DNA from: Tsukamurella sp. TY48
Lineage (GTDB): Bacteria; Actinomycetota; Actinomycetes; Mycobacteriales; Mycobacteriaceae
DNA length: 64,000 nt
Assembly (NCBI RefSeq): GCF_019656655.1
Contig: NZ_BPMV01000001.1
Coordinates: forward strand, 2,728,001-2,792,000
Reading direction: 5' to 3'
Positions 18,796-28,260 of this stretch are shown piece after piece. Position 1 is the first letter of the stretch, and every line of letters begins with the position of its first letter. The position numbers were made by a program, and so were the translations under genes. The notes beneath the pieces are model-generated. The model had not been told where the DNA came from and did not search any database. It worked only from the letters and a program-made list of their open reading frames with translations.

Positions 18796-20511
18796 ATGAC
18801 CGACCAGCTGACACCGAAGGACACCGCCGATACGGCGATGCCCGCGGCGGAGCAGAGCGCACTGCGGGAGACGCTCGAGGACTACACCCTGCGATTCGCC
18901 CCGCGCAGCTACCGCAAGTGGGGCCCGGCCGTGGTGGCCACCTCCGCGCTCGGCGGCATCGCCTACCTGGCCGACTTCGCGATCGGCGCCAACATCGGCA
19001 TCGCGGGCGGCACGGGCAACGCGCTCATCGGCATCGGTTTCTTCGCGCTGGTCATCGTGCTCACCGGCTACCCGCTCTCCTACTACGCGGCCCGGTACAA
19101 CATCGATCTCGACCTGATCACCCGCGGCAGCGGCTTCGGCTACTACGGCTCGGTGCTCACCAACCTGATCTTCGCGAGCTTCACGTTCATCTTCTTCGCG
19201 CTCGAGGGCTCGATCATGGCGCAGGGCCTCAAGCTGGGCCTGGGCATGCCGCTGTGGCTGGGGTACCTGGTGAGCTCGGTGATCGTGATCCCGCTGGTGA
19301 TCTACGGCATGAAGAGTCTCGCCAAGCTGCAGGTGTGGACCACCCCGCTGTGGCTGATCATGATGGTGCTGCCCTTCGGCTACCTGCTCTTCAGCCACCC
19401 CGAGGCGATCGAGTCCTTCTTCGCCTACAGCGGCACCGACATCGTCCGCGACGCCTCCGGCACCGTGATCTCCGCGACCCCCGCCGGCCACGGCGTCTCC
19501 TTCGCCGGCGCCATGCTGGCCGCCGGTGTGTGCCTGTCGCTCATCGCGCAGATCGCCGAGCAGATCGACTACCTGCGGTTCATGCCGCCCAAGACCCCCG
19601 AGAACAGCCGCAAGTGGTGGATCGCCGTGATCACCGCCGGCCCCGGCTGGGTGTTCTTCGGCGCCATCAAGCAGATCGTCGGCCTGTTCCTGGCCGTGTA
19701 CCTGATCGCGCAGACCGCCGAGAACGCCGGCATCGCCAACGAGCCCGTGCACCAGTTCCTGGAGATCTACAAGGACTTCATGCCCGCCTGGCTCGCCATG
19801 ACCCTGGCCGTGATCCTCGTGGTGATCAGCCAGATCAAGATCAACGTGACCAACGCCTACTCCGGCTCGCTGGCCTGGACCAACAGCTTCACCCGCGTCA
19901 CCAAGACCTACCCCGGCCGCCTCGTCTTCGTCATCTTCAACGTGGCGATCGCCCTCGGCCTGATGCTGGCCGACATGTTCAGCTTCCTCAACAGCCTGCT
20001 GGCCTTCTACGCCAACTGCGGCATCGCCTGGATCGTGGTGGTCGCGAGCGATATCGCGATCAACAAGTACCTGCTCAAGATCTCGCCCAAGGTGCCTGAG
20101 TTCCGCCGCGGCATGCTCTACGACGTGAACCCCGTGGGCTTCGTCTCGGTGGTCGTGGCGGCCGGACTGTCGATCGCGGCGTTCTTCGGCCTGCTCGGAG
20201 CCACCCTGCAGCCGTACTCGCCGCTGGTCGCCCTGGTGCTGGCCCTGGTGCTGCCGCCGATCCTGGCGCTGGCGACCAAGGGCAAGTACTACCTGCGGCG
20301 CACCGATGACGGCATCGACCTGCCGATGTTCGACGAGGACGGCAACCCGTCCGGCGAGAAGCTGCTGTGCTGCGTGACCGGCATCGAGTTCGAGCGGCCC
20401 GACATGATCGCCTCGAACGTGCCCGGCCCGAACGGCGAGAAGCAGTACATCAGCTCCCTGGCGCTGTCCTGCGACAAGTCCGGCGAGCACGTGCTGCCCG
20501 CTCAGAAGTAG
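18796..20511 (+). CDS. NCS1-family (purine-cytosine permease type) transporter with C-terminal cytoplasmic tail
   Basis: 571 residues from the ATG at 18796, chosen for GGAGGA at 18787-18792; an in-frame ATG at 18772 is less likely. About 12 membrane helices with NCS1 features in the first helices (FAPRSYRKWGPAVVATSALGGIAYLADFAIG). Family members import nucleobases, allantoin, hydantoins or related nitrogen compounds with Na+ or H+. The final 75 or so residues are hydrophilic and include a Cys pair (KLLCCVTG) and a third Cys near the end (SCDKSGEH). Its place after urease suggests a purine or ureide nitrogen source, but the substrate is not determined. Confidence 0.82.
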   Translation: MTDQLTPKDTADTAMPAAEQSALRETLEDYTLRFAPRSYRKWGPAVVATSALGGIAYLADFAIGANIGIAGGTGNALIGIGFFALVIVLTGYPLSYYAARYNIDLDLITRGSGFGYYGSVLTNLIFASFTFIFFALEGSIMAQGLKLGLGMPLWLGYLVSSVIVIPLVIYGMKSLAKLQVWTTPLWLIMMVLPFGYLLFSHPEAIESFFAYSGTDIVRDASGTVISATPAGHGVSFAGAMLAAGVCLSLIAQIAEQIDYLRFMPPKTPENSRKWWIAVITAGPGWVFFGAIKQIVGLFLAVYLIAQTAENAGIANEPVHQFLEIYKDFMPAWLAMTLAVILVVISQIKINVTNAYSGSLAWTNSFTRVTKTYPGRLVFVIFNVAIALGLMLADMFSFLNSLLAFYANCGIAWIVVVASDIAINKYLLKISPKVPEFRRGMLYDVNPVGFVSVVVAAGLSIAAFFGLLGATLQPYSPLVALVLALVLPPILALATKGKYYLRRTDDGIDLPMFDEDGNPSGEKLLCCVTGIEFERPDMIASNVPGPNGEKQYISSLALSCDKSGEHVLPAQK

Positions 20512-20553
20512 CCGGCAGCCCGCTCCCCGCCGGGAGCGCGCCTCCCCGTGATC

Positions 20554-20593
20554 CCTCGGCCTCCCCCGTGCACCTGCATGGGGGAGGCCGAGG
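20554..20593 (+). terminator. Terminator after NCS1 permease gene
   Basis: Perfect 14-bp inverted repeat, arms 20554-20567 and 20580-20593, with a 12-nt loop. It lies 43 nt after the permease stop and isolates the inserted block from the resumed ribosomal operon. Confidence 0.85.
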
Positions 20594-20627
20594 CGTGTGG
20601 GGGAGACGGGGTGGGAGACGGACTCGA

Positions 20628-20662
20628 TTCGACTCTGACCGGCAGTTTCTCTACACTAGAGA
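20628..20662 (+). promoter_or_regulatory. Probable promoter of the rpsH operon
   Basis: TTCGAC (20628-20633) and TACACT (20652-20657) are separated by 18 nt, a sigma-A-like pair. The -10 is embedded in a perfect palindrome TCTCTA-CAC-TAGAGA (20648-20662), so a repressor could occlude it. The gap 20512-20872 (361 bp) holds no gene; after this promoter there is a leader of about 210 nt before rpsH with no ORF I trust. Confidence 0.6.
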
Positions 20663-20872
20663 GGTTGCCTGTCGTGCGTGAGCACGTCCGGCGCACCTCC
20701 CCGAACCGGTACGGATACGTCCGGACGGTCCGGAATCCCTGCGGGGCAACGGCTTCGCAGGACGGTTTGCTTCGTAGTAGGCCCACCGTCGGACGCATCA
20801 GGCCCTGATTTCAAGGCACCAGTGCGCCGTCGTTGCATGGGAACCGCTGCGAGAAAGGTAGACGAATCTGTC

Positions 20873-21271
20873 ATGACTATGACTGATCCGATCGCAGACT
20901 TCTTGACCCGTCTGCGCAACGCCAACTCGGCGTACCACGACGAGGTGAAGCTGCCGCACTCGAAGATCAAGGCGAACATCGCCGAGATCCTCAAGCGTGA
21001 GGGCTACATCACCGACTTCCGTACCGAGGACGCCGAGGTGGGCAAGAACCTCGTCGTTTCGCTGAAGTACGGCCCCAGCCGTGAGCGTTCGATCGCCGGC
21101 CTGCGCCGCGTGTCGAAGCCCGGTCTGCGCGTGTACGCGAAGTCCACCAATCTGCCGAAGGTCCTGGGCGGCCTGGGCGTGGCGATCATCTCCACGTCCT
21201 CGGGCCTCCTCACCGACCGTCAGGCAGCCAAGCAGGGCGTGGGCGGCGAAGTCCTCGCTTACGTCTGGTAA
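20873..21271 (+). CDS. rpsH: 30S ribosomal protein S8
   Basis: 132 residues, matching the mycobacterial length. Start [19 protein letters not shown]-terminal [26 protein letters not shown]. The ATG at 20873 is preferred over the in-frame ATG at 20879 by homology and the AAAGG upstream. S8 binds 16S rRNA helix 21 and in many bacteria represses the spc operon. First gene of the second spc block. Confidence 0.97.
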   Translation: MTMTDPIADFLTRLRNANSAYHDEVKLPHSKIKANIAEILKREGYITDFRTEDAEVGKNLVVSLKYGPSRERSIAGLRRVSKPGLRVYAKSTNLPKVLGGLGVAIISTSSGLLTDRQAAKQGVGGEVLAYVW

Positions 21272-21284
21272 GGGGACAGAACTA

Positions 21285-21824
21285 ATGTCGCGTATTGGTA
21301 AGCACCCCGTGGTCGTTCCCGCGGGCGTCGACGTGCAGATCGCCGGCCAGGATGTCACCGTCAAGGGCCCCAAGGGCCAGCTGGCGCTGACCGTCTCGGA
21401 CCCGATCTCGGTGTCGAAGAATGAAGAGGGCGCCATTGTGGTCGCCCGTCCCGACGACGAGCGGCGCAACAAGGCGCTGCACGGCCTGTCGCGGACCCTG
21501 GTCGCCAACATGGTGACCGGTGTAACTGAGGGTTACACCAAGAAGCTGGAGATCTACGGCGTGGGTTACCGCGTGGCGCTCAAGGGCAAGGACCTCGAGT
21601 TCTCCCTGGGCTTCAGCCACCCGGTGCCGATCACGGCGCCCGAGGGCATCACCTTCGCGGTGGAGAGCCCCACGAAGTTCTCCGTGTCCGGCATCGACAA
21701 GCAGCAGGTCGGCCAGATCTCGGCGGTCATCCGTCGTCTGCGTCGCCCCGACCCGTACAAGGGCAAGGGCGTTCGCTACGAGGGTGAGCAGATCCGTCGC
21801 AAGGTCGGAAAGACGGGTAAGTAA
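21285..21824 (+). CDS. rplF: 50S ribosomal protein L6
   Basis: 179 residues, [17 protein letters not shown] to the C-terminal [27 protein letters not shown], the family signature. Located near the sarcin-ricin region and GTPase centre of the large subunit. 13 nt after rpsH, with AGGGGA before the start. Confidence 0.97.
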   Translation: MSRIGKHPVVVPAGVDVQIAGQDVTVKGPKGQLALTVSDPISVSKNEEGAIVVARPDDERRNKALHGLSRTLVANMVTGVTEGYTKKLEIYGVGYRVALKGKDLEFSLGFSHPVPITAPEGITFAVESPTKFSVSGIDKQQVGQISAVIRRLRRPDPYKGKGVRYEGEQIRRKVGKTGK

Positions 21825-21827
21825 CTC

Positions 21828-22232
21828 ATGGCAACTCAGACTGAGAACAAGAAGCGCATTCCGATGGGCAAGGACGTCTCGACTCGTCGTCGTACGTCGA
21901 AGGCCCGTCGTCACTTCCGCCTGCGCAAGAAGATCGAGGGCACCGCGGTTCGTCCGCGCCTCGCCGTCAAGCGCTCCAGCCGGCACATCCACGTGCAGCT
22001 GATCGACGACCTCAAGGGCCACACGCTGGCCTCGGCGTCGACTCTCGAGGCGGACGTCAAGGCCGCGGGTGGCGACAAGTCCGCCCAGGCGAAGAAGGTC
22101 GGCGAGCTCATCGCCGCCCGCGCCAAGGCCGCTGGTGTGGATGCCGTGGTGTTCGACCGTGGTGGCAACAAGTACCACGGCCGCATCGCCGCGCTCGCGG
22201 ACGCCGCTCGCGAAGGCGGGTTGACGTTCTGA
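21828..22232 (+). CDS. rplR: 50S ribosomal protein L18
   Basis: 134 residues: a basic N-terminus, [36 protein letters not shown], and the C-terminal [25 protein letters not shown]18 binds 5S rRNA together with L5. 3 nt after rplF. Confidence 0.97.
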   Translation: MATQTENKKRIPMGKDVSTRRRTSKARRHFRLRKKIEGTAVRPRLAVKRSSRHIHVQLIDDLKGHTLASASTLEADVKAAGGDKSAQAKKVGELIAARAKAAGVDAVVFDRGGNKYHGRIAALADAAREGGLTF

Positions 22233-22275
22233 TGCAGACCACCACCATGTACTCCACCGAAGGAAAGGCAGCCTG

Positions 22276-22923
22276 ATGCCCGGACGTCAGCGTCGTGACG
22301 GCGGCAATGGGCCCGCCGGCAACAACGGTCCCGATAACAACAGCAACGACCGCCGCGGCGGCCGTGGTGGCCGTGACCGCGATCAGCGCGGAGGCCGCGA
22401 GGCCGAGAAGAGCAACTACATCGAGAAGGTTGTCACCATCAACCGCGTCTCGAAGGTCGTGAAGGGTGGTCGTCGCTTCAGCTTCACCGCCCTCGTGATC
22501 GTCGGCGACGGCCAGGGCATGGTCGGCGTCGGCTACGGCAAGGCCAAGGAAGTTCCTGCGGCCATCCAGAAGGGCGTCGAGGAGGCTCGGAAGAACTTCT
22601 TCCGCGTCCCCATGATCGGCAACACCATCGTGCACCCCGTGCAGGGTGAGGCCGCGGCCGGCGTCGTGCTGCTGCGTCCCGCCAGCCCCGGTACCGGTGT
22701 GATCGCCGGTGGCGCCGTGCGCCCCGTGCTCGAGGCGGCCGGCGTCCACGACGTCATCGCCAAGAGCCTCGGCTCGGACAACGCGATCAACGTGGTCCAC
22801 GCGACCGTCGCCGCTCTCAAGGAGCTGCAGCGTCCGGAGGAGGTCGCGGCTCGTCGCGGCCTGCCCATCGAGGACGTCGCTCCGGCGGGCATGCTGCGTG
22901 CGCGTGCAGGTCAGGGAGCGTAA
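22276..22923 (+). CDS. rpsE: 30S ribosomal protein S5
   Basis: 215 residues. The first 45 or so residues are a Gly/Arg/Asn-rich extension; the S5 core starts at [21 protein letters not shown], with [14 protein letters not shown] and the C-terminal repeats typical of S5, which acts in decoding fidelity. A strong AAGGAAAGG precedes the ATG. Confidence 0.97.
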   Translation: MPGRQRRDGGNGPAGNNGPDNNSNDRRGGRGGRDRDQRGGREAEKSNYIEKVVTINRVSKVVKGGRRFSFTALVIVGDGQGMVGVGYGKAKEVPAAIQKGVEEARKNFFRVPMIGNTIVHPVQGEAAAGVVLLRPASPGTGVIAGGAVRPVLEAAGVHDVIAKSLGSDNAINVVHATVAALKELQRPEEVAARRGLPIEDVAPAGMLRARAGQGA

Positions 22924-22926
22924 CTC

Positions 22927-23106
22927 ATGGCACAGTTCAAGATCACTCAGGTGCGCGGCACGATCGGCACCAAGCAGAACCAGCGCGACAGCCTGCGGAC
23001 GCTCGGCCTGAAGGGCATTCGTAAGAGTGTCGTTCGCGAGGACACCCCGCAGAACCGCGGCCTGATCCAGGTCGTGTCGCATCTCGTGGAAGTGGAGGAG
23101 GTGTAA
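22927..23106 (+). CDS. rpmD: 50S ribosomal protein L30
   Basis: 59 residues starting [20 protein letters not shown] with the conserved [19 protein letters not shown]. Full length for bacterial L30. It begins 3 nt after rpsE and ends 3 nt before rplO. Confidence 0.96.
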   Translation: MAQFKITQVRGTIGTKQNQRDSLRTLGLKGIRKSVVREDTPQNRGLIQVVSHLVEVEEV

Positions 23107-23109
23107 CCA

Positions 23110-23568
23110 ATGGCTATCAAGCTGCACGATCTCCGTCCCGCCAAGGGCGCGAAGACCGAGAAGACCCGCGTGGGTCGCGGTGAGGGCTCCAAGGGCAAGA
23201 CCGCCGGTCGCGGTACCAAGGGCACCAAGGCGCGCAAGAACGTCCCCGTGGCGTTCGAGGGCGGCCAGATGCCGCTGCACATGCGGCTGCCGAAGCTCAA
23301 GGGCTTCAAGAACCGCAACCGTGTCGAGTACCAGGTGGTGAACGTGGGCGACATCGCTCGCCTGTTCCCGCAGGGCGGCACCGTCGGCATCGACGAGCTC
23401 GTCGCCGCCGGTGCGGTTCGCAAGAACCGCGTCGTCAAGGTGCTGGGCGACGGCGAGATCAGCGTCAAGGTGGACGTGACGGCGACCAAGGTCACCGGCG
23501 CCGCCAAGGCGAAGATCACCGCCGCGGGCGGCTCGGTCACCGAGCTCGCCGCTTCGGCCGAGGCGTAA
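23110..23568 (+). CDS. rplO: 50S ribosomal protein L15
   Basis: 152 residues with the [20 protein letters not shown] start, the Gly/Lys-rich [14 protein letters not shown] arm that threads into 23S rRNA, and the [17 protein letters not shown] block. Last gene of this block; a terminator follows, so secY has its own promoter region. Confidence 0.97.
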   Translation: MAIKLHDLRPAKGAKTEKTRVGRGEGSKGKTAGRGTKGTKARKNVPVAFEGGQMPLHMRLPKLKGFKNRNRVEYQVVNVGDIARLFPQGGTVGIDELVAAGAVRKNRVVKVLGDGEISVKVDVTATKVTGAAKAKITAAGGSVTELAASAEA

Positions 23569-23592
23569 CCGTCTCGATCGACTAGCGTGGAG

Positions 23593-23636
23593 ACCGCGGC
23601 AGGCGCCGGAAACGGTGCCTGCCGCGGTTCTTCTTT
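23593..23636 (+). terminator. Terminator after rplO
   Basis: Perfect 12-bp stem (arms 23593-23604 and 23617-23628) followed by a T-rich run TTCTTCTTT, a nearly classical intrinsic terminator. The 190 nt between it and secY hold a TAGAGT -10-like element at 23707-23712 inside the inverted repeat GTTAGA-GT-TCTAAC (23705-23718), probably the secY promoter. Confidence 0.85.
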
Positions 23637-23824
23637 CGCACCAGGTCGCGCGGCCCGACTTCTGTCGGGCGGTACGGCCGTGAACAGCCGCGATGGGTGC
23701 GGCTGTTAGAGTTCTAACGTTTGCAGGATTACCGATGAGGGCACGCCGCTCCCGCCTGCGGGAGTTGCGCGTGTCCACGAGCGTGGGGCCGCCCGTCCGG
23801 GCCGCCCGGCTGCCAGGAGGATGT

Positions 23825-25144
23825 GTGCTTTCGGCCCTAGTCCCGATCTTCCGGACCCCGGATCTGAGGCGGAAGATCCTGATCGTCCTGGGCATCATCG
23901 TGCTCTATCGGTTCGGCGCCACGCTGCCGTCCCCGGGCGTCAACTTCCGTAACGTCAGCGAGTGCGTCGACAACGTCTCCAAGGGCGCCAACGCCGATGT
24001 CTACTCGCTGATCAACATGTTCTCCGGCGGCGCGCTGCTGCAGCTGTCGGTGTTCGCGATCGGCATCATGCCGTACATCACGGCCTCGATCATCGTGCAG
24101 CTGCTGATGGTGGTGATCCCCCGCTTCGAGACGCTCCGCAAGGAGGGCCAGGCGGGCCAGGCCAAGATCACGCAGTACACCCGCTACCTCACGGTGGCGC
24201 TGGCGCTGCTGCAGGCCACCGCCATCGTGGCGATGGCCTCGCGCGGCGCCCTGCTGCAGGGCTGCGCCAAGCCGATCCTCGACAAGACCGACATCTTCTC
24301 GCTGATCGTCATCGTGATCACCATGACCGCCGGCGCCGTCCTCGTGATGTGGTTCGGCGAGCTGATCACCGAGCGCGGCATCGGCAACGGCATGTCGCTG
24401 CTGATCTTCGCCGGCATCGCCTCGCGCCTCCCGGCCGACGGCCAGAACATCCTGCAGAGCCAGGGCGGCCTCACCTTCGGCCTCGTCCTGTTCGCGGTGT
24501 TCCTCATCATCATCGCCGTGGTCTTCGTCGAGCAGGGCCAGCGCCGCATCCCGGTGCAGTACGCCAAGCGCATGGTCGGCCGCAAGATGTACGGCGGATC
24601 GTCGACCTACCTCCCGCTCAAGGTGAACACCGCGGGCGTGATCCCGGTGATCTTCGCGTCCTCGCTGCTGTACCTGCCGCAGCTGGTGATCCAGCTCGTG
24701 TCCGGCGGCGCCTCGACCGCCGGCTGGGTGCAGTGGATCCAGACCAACCTGGTGAACCCGGGCAGCTGGGTGCACATCGGCGTCTACTTCGCGCTGATCA
24801 TCTTCTTCACGTACTTCTACGTGGCGATCACCTTCAACCCGGAGGAGCGCGCCGACGAAATGAAGAAGTTCGGCGGCTTCATCCCGGGCATCCGCCCCGG
24901 CAAGCCGACCGCGGACTACTTGAACTACGTGTTGCAGCGGATCACGCTGCCGGGCTCGCTGTACCTGGGCATCATCGCGATTCTCCCGAACCTGTTCATC
25001 GAACTCACCGGTAGCGGATCGAACATGAGTAACCTGCCCTTCGGCGGCACGATGGTGCTCATCATCGTGGTGGTGGCCCTCGACACGACGAAGCAGATCG
25101 AGAGTCAATTGATGCAACGCAACTACGAAGGATTCCTCAAGTGA
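23825..25144 (+). CDS. secY: Preprotein translocase subunit SecY
   Basis: 439 residues, ten membrane helices. I choose the GTG at 23825, preceded by AGGAGG at 23815-23820, because it gives [23 protein letters not shown], as in mycobacterial SecY; a longer in-frame extension upstream is non-homologous. Conserved [25 protein letters not shown] and the C-terminal [12 protein letters not shown] are present. It forms the Sec channel with SecE and SecG. Its stop overlaps the adk start. Confidence 0.97.
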   Translation: MLSALVPIFRTPDLRRKILIVLGIIVLYRFGATLPSPGVNFRNVSECVDNVSKGANADVYSLINMFSGGALLQLSVFAIGIMPYITASIIVQLLMVVIPRFETLRKEGQAGQAKITQYTRYLTVALALLQATAIVAMASRGALLQGCAKPILDKTDIFSLIVIVITMTAGAVLVMWFGELITERGIGNGMSLLIFAGIASRLPADGQNILQSQGGLTFGLVLFAVFLIIIAVVFVEQGQRRIPVQYAKRMVGRKMYGGSSTYLPLKVNTAGVIPVIFASSLLYLPQLVIQLVSGGASTAGWVQWIQTNLVNPGSWVHIGVYFALIIFFTYFYVAITFNPEERADEMKKFGGFIPGIRPGKPTADYLNYVLQRITLPGSLYLGIIAILPNLFIELTGSGSNMSNLPFGGTMVLIIVVVALDTTKQIESQLMQRNYEGFLK

Positions 25145-25686
25145 GACTGGTTATTCTCGGCCCTCCCGGGGCGGGCAAGGGCACGCAGGCGGAGAAGCTG
25201 TCGGAGAAGTACGGAATCCCTCACATCTCCACCGGTGACCTGTTCCGCGCGAACATCAGCGAGGGCACCCAGCTCGGTGTCGAGGCCAAGAAGTACATGG
25301 ACGCCGGCGAGCTCGTGCCGTCGTCGGTCACCGTCGACATGGTGCGCTCGCGCCTCGACGAGCCCGACGCCGTGAACGGCTTCATCCTGGACGGCTTCCC
25401 CCGCTCCACGGACCAGGCCGATTCGCTGGCCGAGATCCTGGTGCCGCGCAACGAGAAGCTCGACGCCGTGATCTCCTTCGAGGTGCCCGAGGACACCGTG
25501 GTCGAGCGGATGCTGGCCCGCGGTCGCGCGGACGACACCGAAGAGGTCATCCGCAACCGCATGCAGGTCTACGCGAAGCAGACCGCCCCGCTGCTGGACT
25601 ACTACGGCGATTTCGTGACCCACATCGACGCCGTCGGCACCGTCGACGAGGTGCTCGGCCGGGTCACCGCCGCGCTCGATAAGTGA
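25141..25686 (+). CDS. adk: Adenylate kinase
   Basis: 181 residues, GTG start overlapping the secY stop. P-loop GPPGAGKGT near residue 7, the AMP-binding STGDLFR, DGFPRS, and a short lid with no zinc cysteines, as in other actinobacteria. Converts ATP and AMP to two ADP. Coupled to secY upstream and map downstream, the usual order. Confidence 0.98.
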   Translation: MRLVILGPPGAGKGTQAEKLSEKYGIPHISTGDLFRANISEGTQLGVEAKKYMDAGELVPSSVTVDMVRSRLDEPDAVNGFILDGFPRSTDQADSLAEILVPRNEKLDAVISFEVPEDTVVERMLARGRADDTEEVIRNRMQVYAKQTAPLLDYYGDFVTHIDAVGTVDEVLGRVTAALDK

Positions 25687-26477
25687 GCAGGTTCCGCCGC
25701 AACAAGACCGTGCCCTTCCGCTCGGCGGGAGAGCTCGACGCGATGGCCGCCGCGGGCGCCGTCGTGGGCCGCGCGCTGGTCGCGGTCCGCGATGCCGCCC
25801 GCGTCGGCGTCTCCACCCTCGAACTCGACGAGGTCGCCGAGACCGTGATCCGCGAGGCCGGCGCGGTCCCGTCGTTCAAGGGCTACCACGGCTTCCCGGG
25901 CTCGATCTGCTCCTCGGTCAACGAGGTGGTCGTGCACGGCATCCCGAACCGGGACACGGTGCTCGCCCAGGGCGATCTGGTGTCCATCGACTGCGGCGCC
26001 ATCCTCGACGGCTGGCACGGCGACTCCGCCTGGACCTTCGGAGTCGGTGAACTCGCCGACGACGATGCGGACCTCTCCGAGGCCACCCGGCTCGCCATGG
26101 AGGCGGGGATCGCCGCCATGGTCGACGGTGCGCGCCTGACGGACATCTCGCACGCCATCGAGACGGCCACCTACGCGCAGTCCGCGCGGCTGGGCCGCGA
26201 CTTCTTCATCGTGGACGGCTACGGCGGTCACGGCATCGGCCGCGAGATGCACATGGACCCCTTCCTCGCGAACGAGGGCGATCCGGGCAAGGGCCCGAGG
26301 CTCGTCGTCGGGTCCACCCTCGCGATCGAGCCGATGCTCACCCTCGGCACCCCCGACACCTCCGTGCTGGAGGACGACTGGACCGTGGTCACCGACGACG
26401 GTTCCCGCGCCGCCCACTGGGAGCACACCGTGGCCGTCACGGCCGACGGTCCCCGCATCCTCACCCCGCGCCCCTGA
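25683..26477 (+). CDS. map: Methionine aminopeptidase, type I
   Basis: 264 residues, GTG start overlapping the adk stop by 4 nt. Metal ligands are visible in [17 protein letters not shown] (two Asp), [12 protein letters not shown] (His), EPML (Glu) and WEHTVAVT (Glu). Removes N-terminal Met from nascent proteins. It ends the secY-adk-map unit; normally infA follows, but here a toxin-antitoxin pair, a regulator and metY intervene. Confidence 0.96.
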   Translation: MSRFRRNKTVPFRSAGELDAMAAAGAVVGRALVAVRDAARVGVSTLELDEVAETVIREAGAVPSFKGYHGFPGSICSSVNEVVVHGIPNRDTVLAQGDLVSIDCGAILDGWHGDSAWTFGVGELADDDADLSEATRLAMEAGIAAMVDGARLTDISHAIETATYAQSARLGRDFFIVDGYGGHGIGREMHMDPFLANEGDPGKGPRLVVGSTLAIEPMLTLGTPDTSVLEDDWTVVTDDGSRAAHWEHTVAVTADGPRILTPRP

Positions 26478-26535
26478 CGCGAGCGGTGCCGTCCTCCATC
26501 GCGCTAGAATTGATGCTGAGCAGGGAGGACGTGGC

Positions 26536-26718
26536 ATGACTGACATTGAACGAACCCGTCGTCGTGTGAAGGCGATCCGATCGATCCGTCGCAGTACGGA
26601 GCTCGAAGGAGCCGAGAGCACCGTCGCTACGCGCGCAGATCAGGTGGCCTATGCCCGGGGCACGATCGACGTGGCCGAACTCGGCGAGCGCGTTCGTCGC
26701 CGATACAACGTGCAGTGA
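26536..26718 (+). CDS. VbhA-type antitoxin of a Fic toxin
   Basis: 60 residues, start supported by GGGAGG at 26523-26528. It carries the inhibitory motif of Fic antitoxins, (S/T)xxxE(G/N), as S20-TEL-E24-G25, followed by a helical tail (DQVAYARGTIDVAELGERVRRRY) typical of VbhA-like proteins. In the family the Glu blocks ATP positioning in the partner Fic active site. TAGAAT at 26505-26510 is a likely -10. The toxin starts 3 nt downstream. Confidence 0.85.
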   Translation: MTDIERTRRRVKAIRSIRRSTELEGAESTVATRADQVAYARGTIDVAELGERVRRRYNVQ

Positions 26719-26721
26719 CCG

Positions 26722-27360
26722 GTGGCGCAGTACCCGTGGGACACGGGCGATCACGACGCGGATTGGCTCGGATACTTCGTTCCCGGGACTTCCGTGCTGC
26801 GGAATCGAGTCGGAGCGGTCACTGCCCGCGAGCTGGAGGACGCTGAGAACGACCTCGTCGAGGTCCGCGTGATCGAGCTCCGAGAGCGACCCGATCTCGC
26901 GGCACGACGCTACGATCTGCACCACCTCAGTGCGATTCATCGCCACCTTTTCCGCGATGTCTACGAGTGGGCGGGCCATCTGCGCACCGTCGGCATCGAG
27001 AAGGGCGACGAGTCCTTCTGCCCGCCCGGCAATATTGCGCAGGCGATGCAGCATGTCGCGGGGCGTATCGCCGAATCGAGTCGACTGCGGAAGATCCCCG
27101 GGGAGCAGCTACCGCGCGAGGTCGCCTACCTGTACGACTACGTCAACTTCGCGCACCCGTTTCGCGAGGGAAACGGCAGGGCCACGAGAGAATTCTTCAA
27201 CCTGTTGCTGGCGGAGCGTGGTGCGGGGTTGGCGTGGGACCGAACCGATATGGCGGAACTACACGATGCGTGCCATCAGGCGCGTGCGCACAGTGACCTC
27301 TCCGGCCTTGAATCGCTGTTCGCGAGAATCGTCGACGATGAACCCGCCTACGACTTCTGA
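26722..27360 (+). CDS. Fic/DOC family AMPylase-type toxin (VbhT-like)
   Basis: 212 residues, GTG start 3 nt after the antitoxin stop. The Fic core motif HPFREGNGRATR (residues 145-156) is complete, including the catalytic His, the Mg-binding Glu and both Arg. An N-terminal helix pair and a flap-like region (GHLRTVGIEKGDESFCPP) precede it. Family members transfer AMP to target proteins; VbhT and FicT toxins adenylylate gyrase and topoisomerase IV, and that is the best guess here. It lies downstream of map rather than on an obvious mobile element. Confidence 0.9.
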   Translation: MAQYPWDTGDHDADWLGYFVPGTSVLRNRVGAVTARELEDAENDLVEVRVIELRERPDLAARRYDLHHLSAIHRHLFRDVYEWAGHLRTVGIEKGDESFCPPGNIAQAMQHVAGRIAESSRLRKIPGEQLPREVAYLYDYVNFAHPFREGNGRATREFFNLLLAERGAGLAWDRTDMAELHDACHQARAHSDLSGLESLFARIVDDEPAYDF

Positions 27361-27379
27361 CACCCGCTACGAATATCTC

Positions 27380-27410
27380 TTGACCCTCACGCGACGTGAG
27401 GCCAGAAGGT
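27380..27410 (+). promoter_or_regulatory. TipA/MerR-type operator-promoter
   Basis: A -35-like TTGACC (27380-27385) is followed by a perfect inverted repeat CCTCACG-CGA-CGTGAGG (27385-27401) in what would be a long 18-19 nt spacer, then a weak -10 near 27404-27410. This is the layout of MerR-family activator sites and closely resembles the autoregulated tipA promoter of Streptomyces as I recall it. Transcription would begin close to the GTG at 27418. Confidence 0.7.
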
Positions 27411-27417
27411 GATCGGT

Positions 27418-28191
27418 GTGAACGACGGGAAGCAACAGTTCCACACGGTGGGCGCGATCGCGCGCCTCACCGGCGTCAGCGTCCGCACGCTGCATCACTA
27501 CGACGACATCGGCCTGGTGCCGCCCTCGGGCCGCACCGCCGCGGGGTACCGCGCGTACTCCGACGCCGACGTCGAGCGGCTGCACCAGGTGCTGACGTAC
27601 CGGGAGCTGGGATTTCCTCTCGAGCAGATCGCGACCCTGCTCGACGATCCGTCGGCCGATGCCATGGCGCATCTGGAGGAGCAGCGCACGCTGCTGACGA
27701 CGAGGATCGATCGTTTGCACCGCATGGTCGCAGCAGTGGAGGAAATGATGAACAGGAAGAAGGGTGGCATCACGCTCAGCGCGCAGGACCAGGCCGAGAT
27801 CTTCGGCGACGACTGGCTCGGCGAGGGCTACGCCGAGGAGGCGGAGCAGCGCTGGGGCGACACCGACGCCTGGAAGCAGAGCGCCGAGCGCACGGCGAAG
27901 CTGAGCAAGGACGACTGGAAGCAGCTCAAGGCCGAGGGCGACGCCCTGGAGGCCGCGCTGGCCGACGGTCTGGCCCGCGGCGTGGCGCCGGGCTCCGAGG
28001 AGGGCAACGCCCTCGCGGAGCAGCACCGGGCCGGTATCGACCGCTGGTACGACTGCGACCACGCGATGCACGTGTGCGTCGCGCGGATGTACATCGACGA
28101 CCCGCGGTTCCGCAAGCACTACGAGGACATCGCACCGGGCCTGGCCCAGTACGTCTACGACCTCGTGGCCGCCAACGCCGAGGGCCGGTAG
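27418..28191 (+). CDS. MerR-family regulator with TipAS drug-binding domain (TipAL-like)
   Basis: 257 residues from GTG 27418; a GTG at 27409 overlaps the AGAAGG ribosome-binding site and is less likely. Domains: winged helix-turn-helix (TVGAIARLTGVSVRTLHHYDDIGLVPPSGRTAAGYRAYSDADV), a dimerising coiled coil (to about residue 110), then a TipAS-type domain with WYDCDHAMHVCVARMY. In Streptomyces, TipAL binds thiopeptide antibiotics covalently through a cysteine here and activates multidrug responses. The inverted repeat just upstream suggests autoregulation. Confidence 0.85.
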   Translation: MNDGKQQFHTVGAIARLTGVSVRTLHHYDDIGLVPPSGRTAAGYRAYSDADVERLHQVLTYRELGFPLEQIATLLDDPSADAMAHLEEQRTLLTTRIDRLHRMVAAVEEMMNRKKGGITLSAQDQAEIFGDDWLGEGYAEEAEQRWGDTDAWKQSAERTAKLSKDDWKQLKAEGDALEAALADGLARGVAPGSEEGNALAEQHRAGIDRWYDCDHAMHVCVARMYIDDPRFRKHYEDIAPGLAQYVYDLVAANAEGR

Positions 28192-28260
28192 CGGATTCGT
28201 GCCGCTCGGGTGTCCACCGACATCTGAGCGGCGCGAAGTACCGCGAGCTACGCTGGCGAC

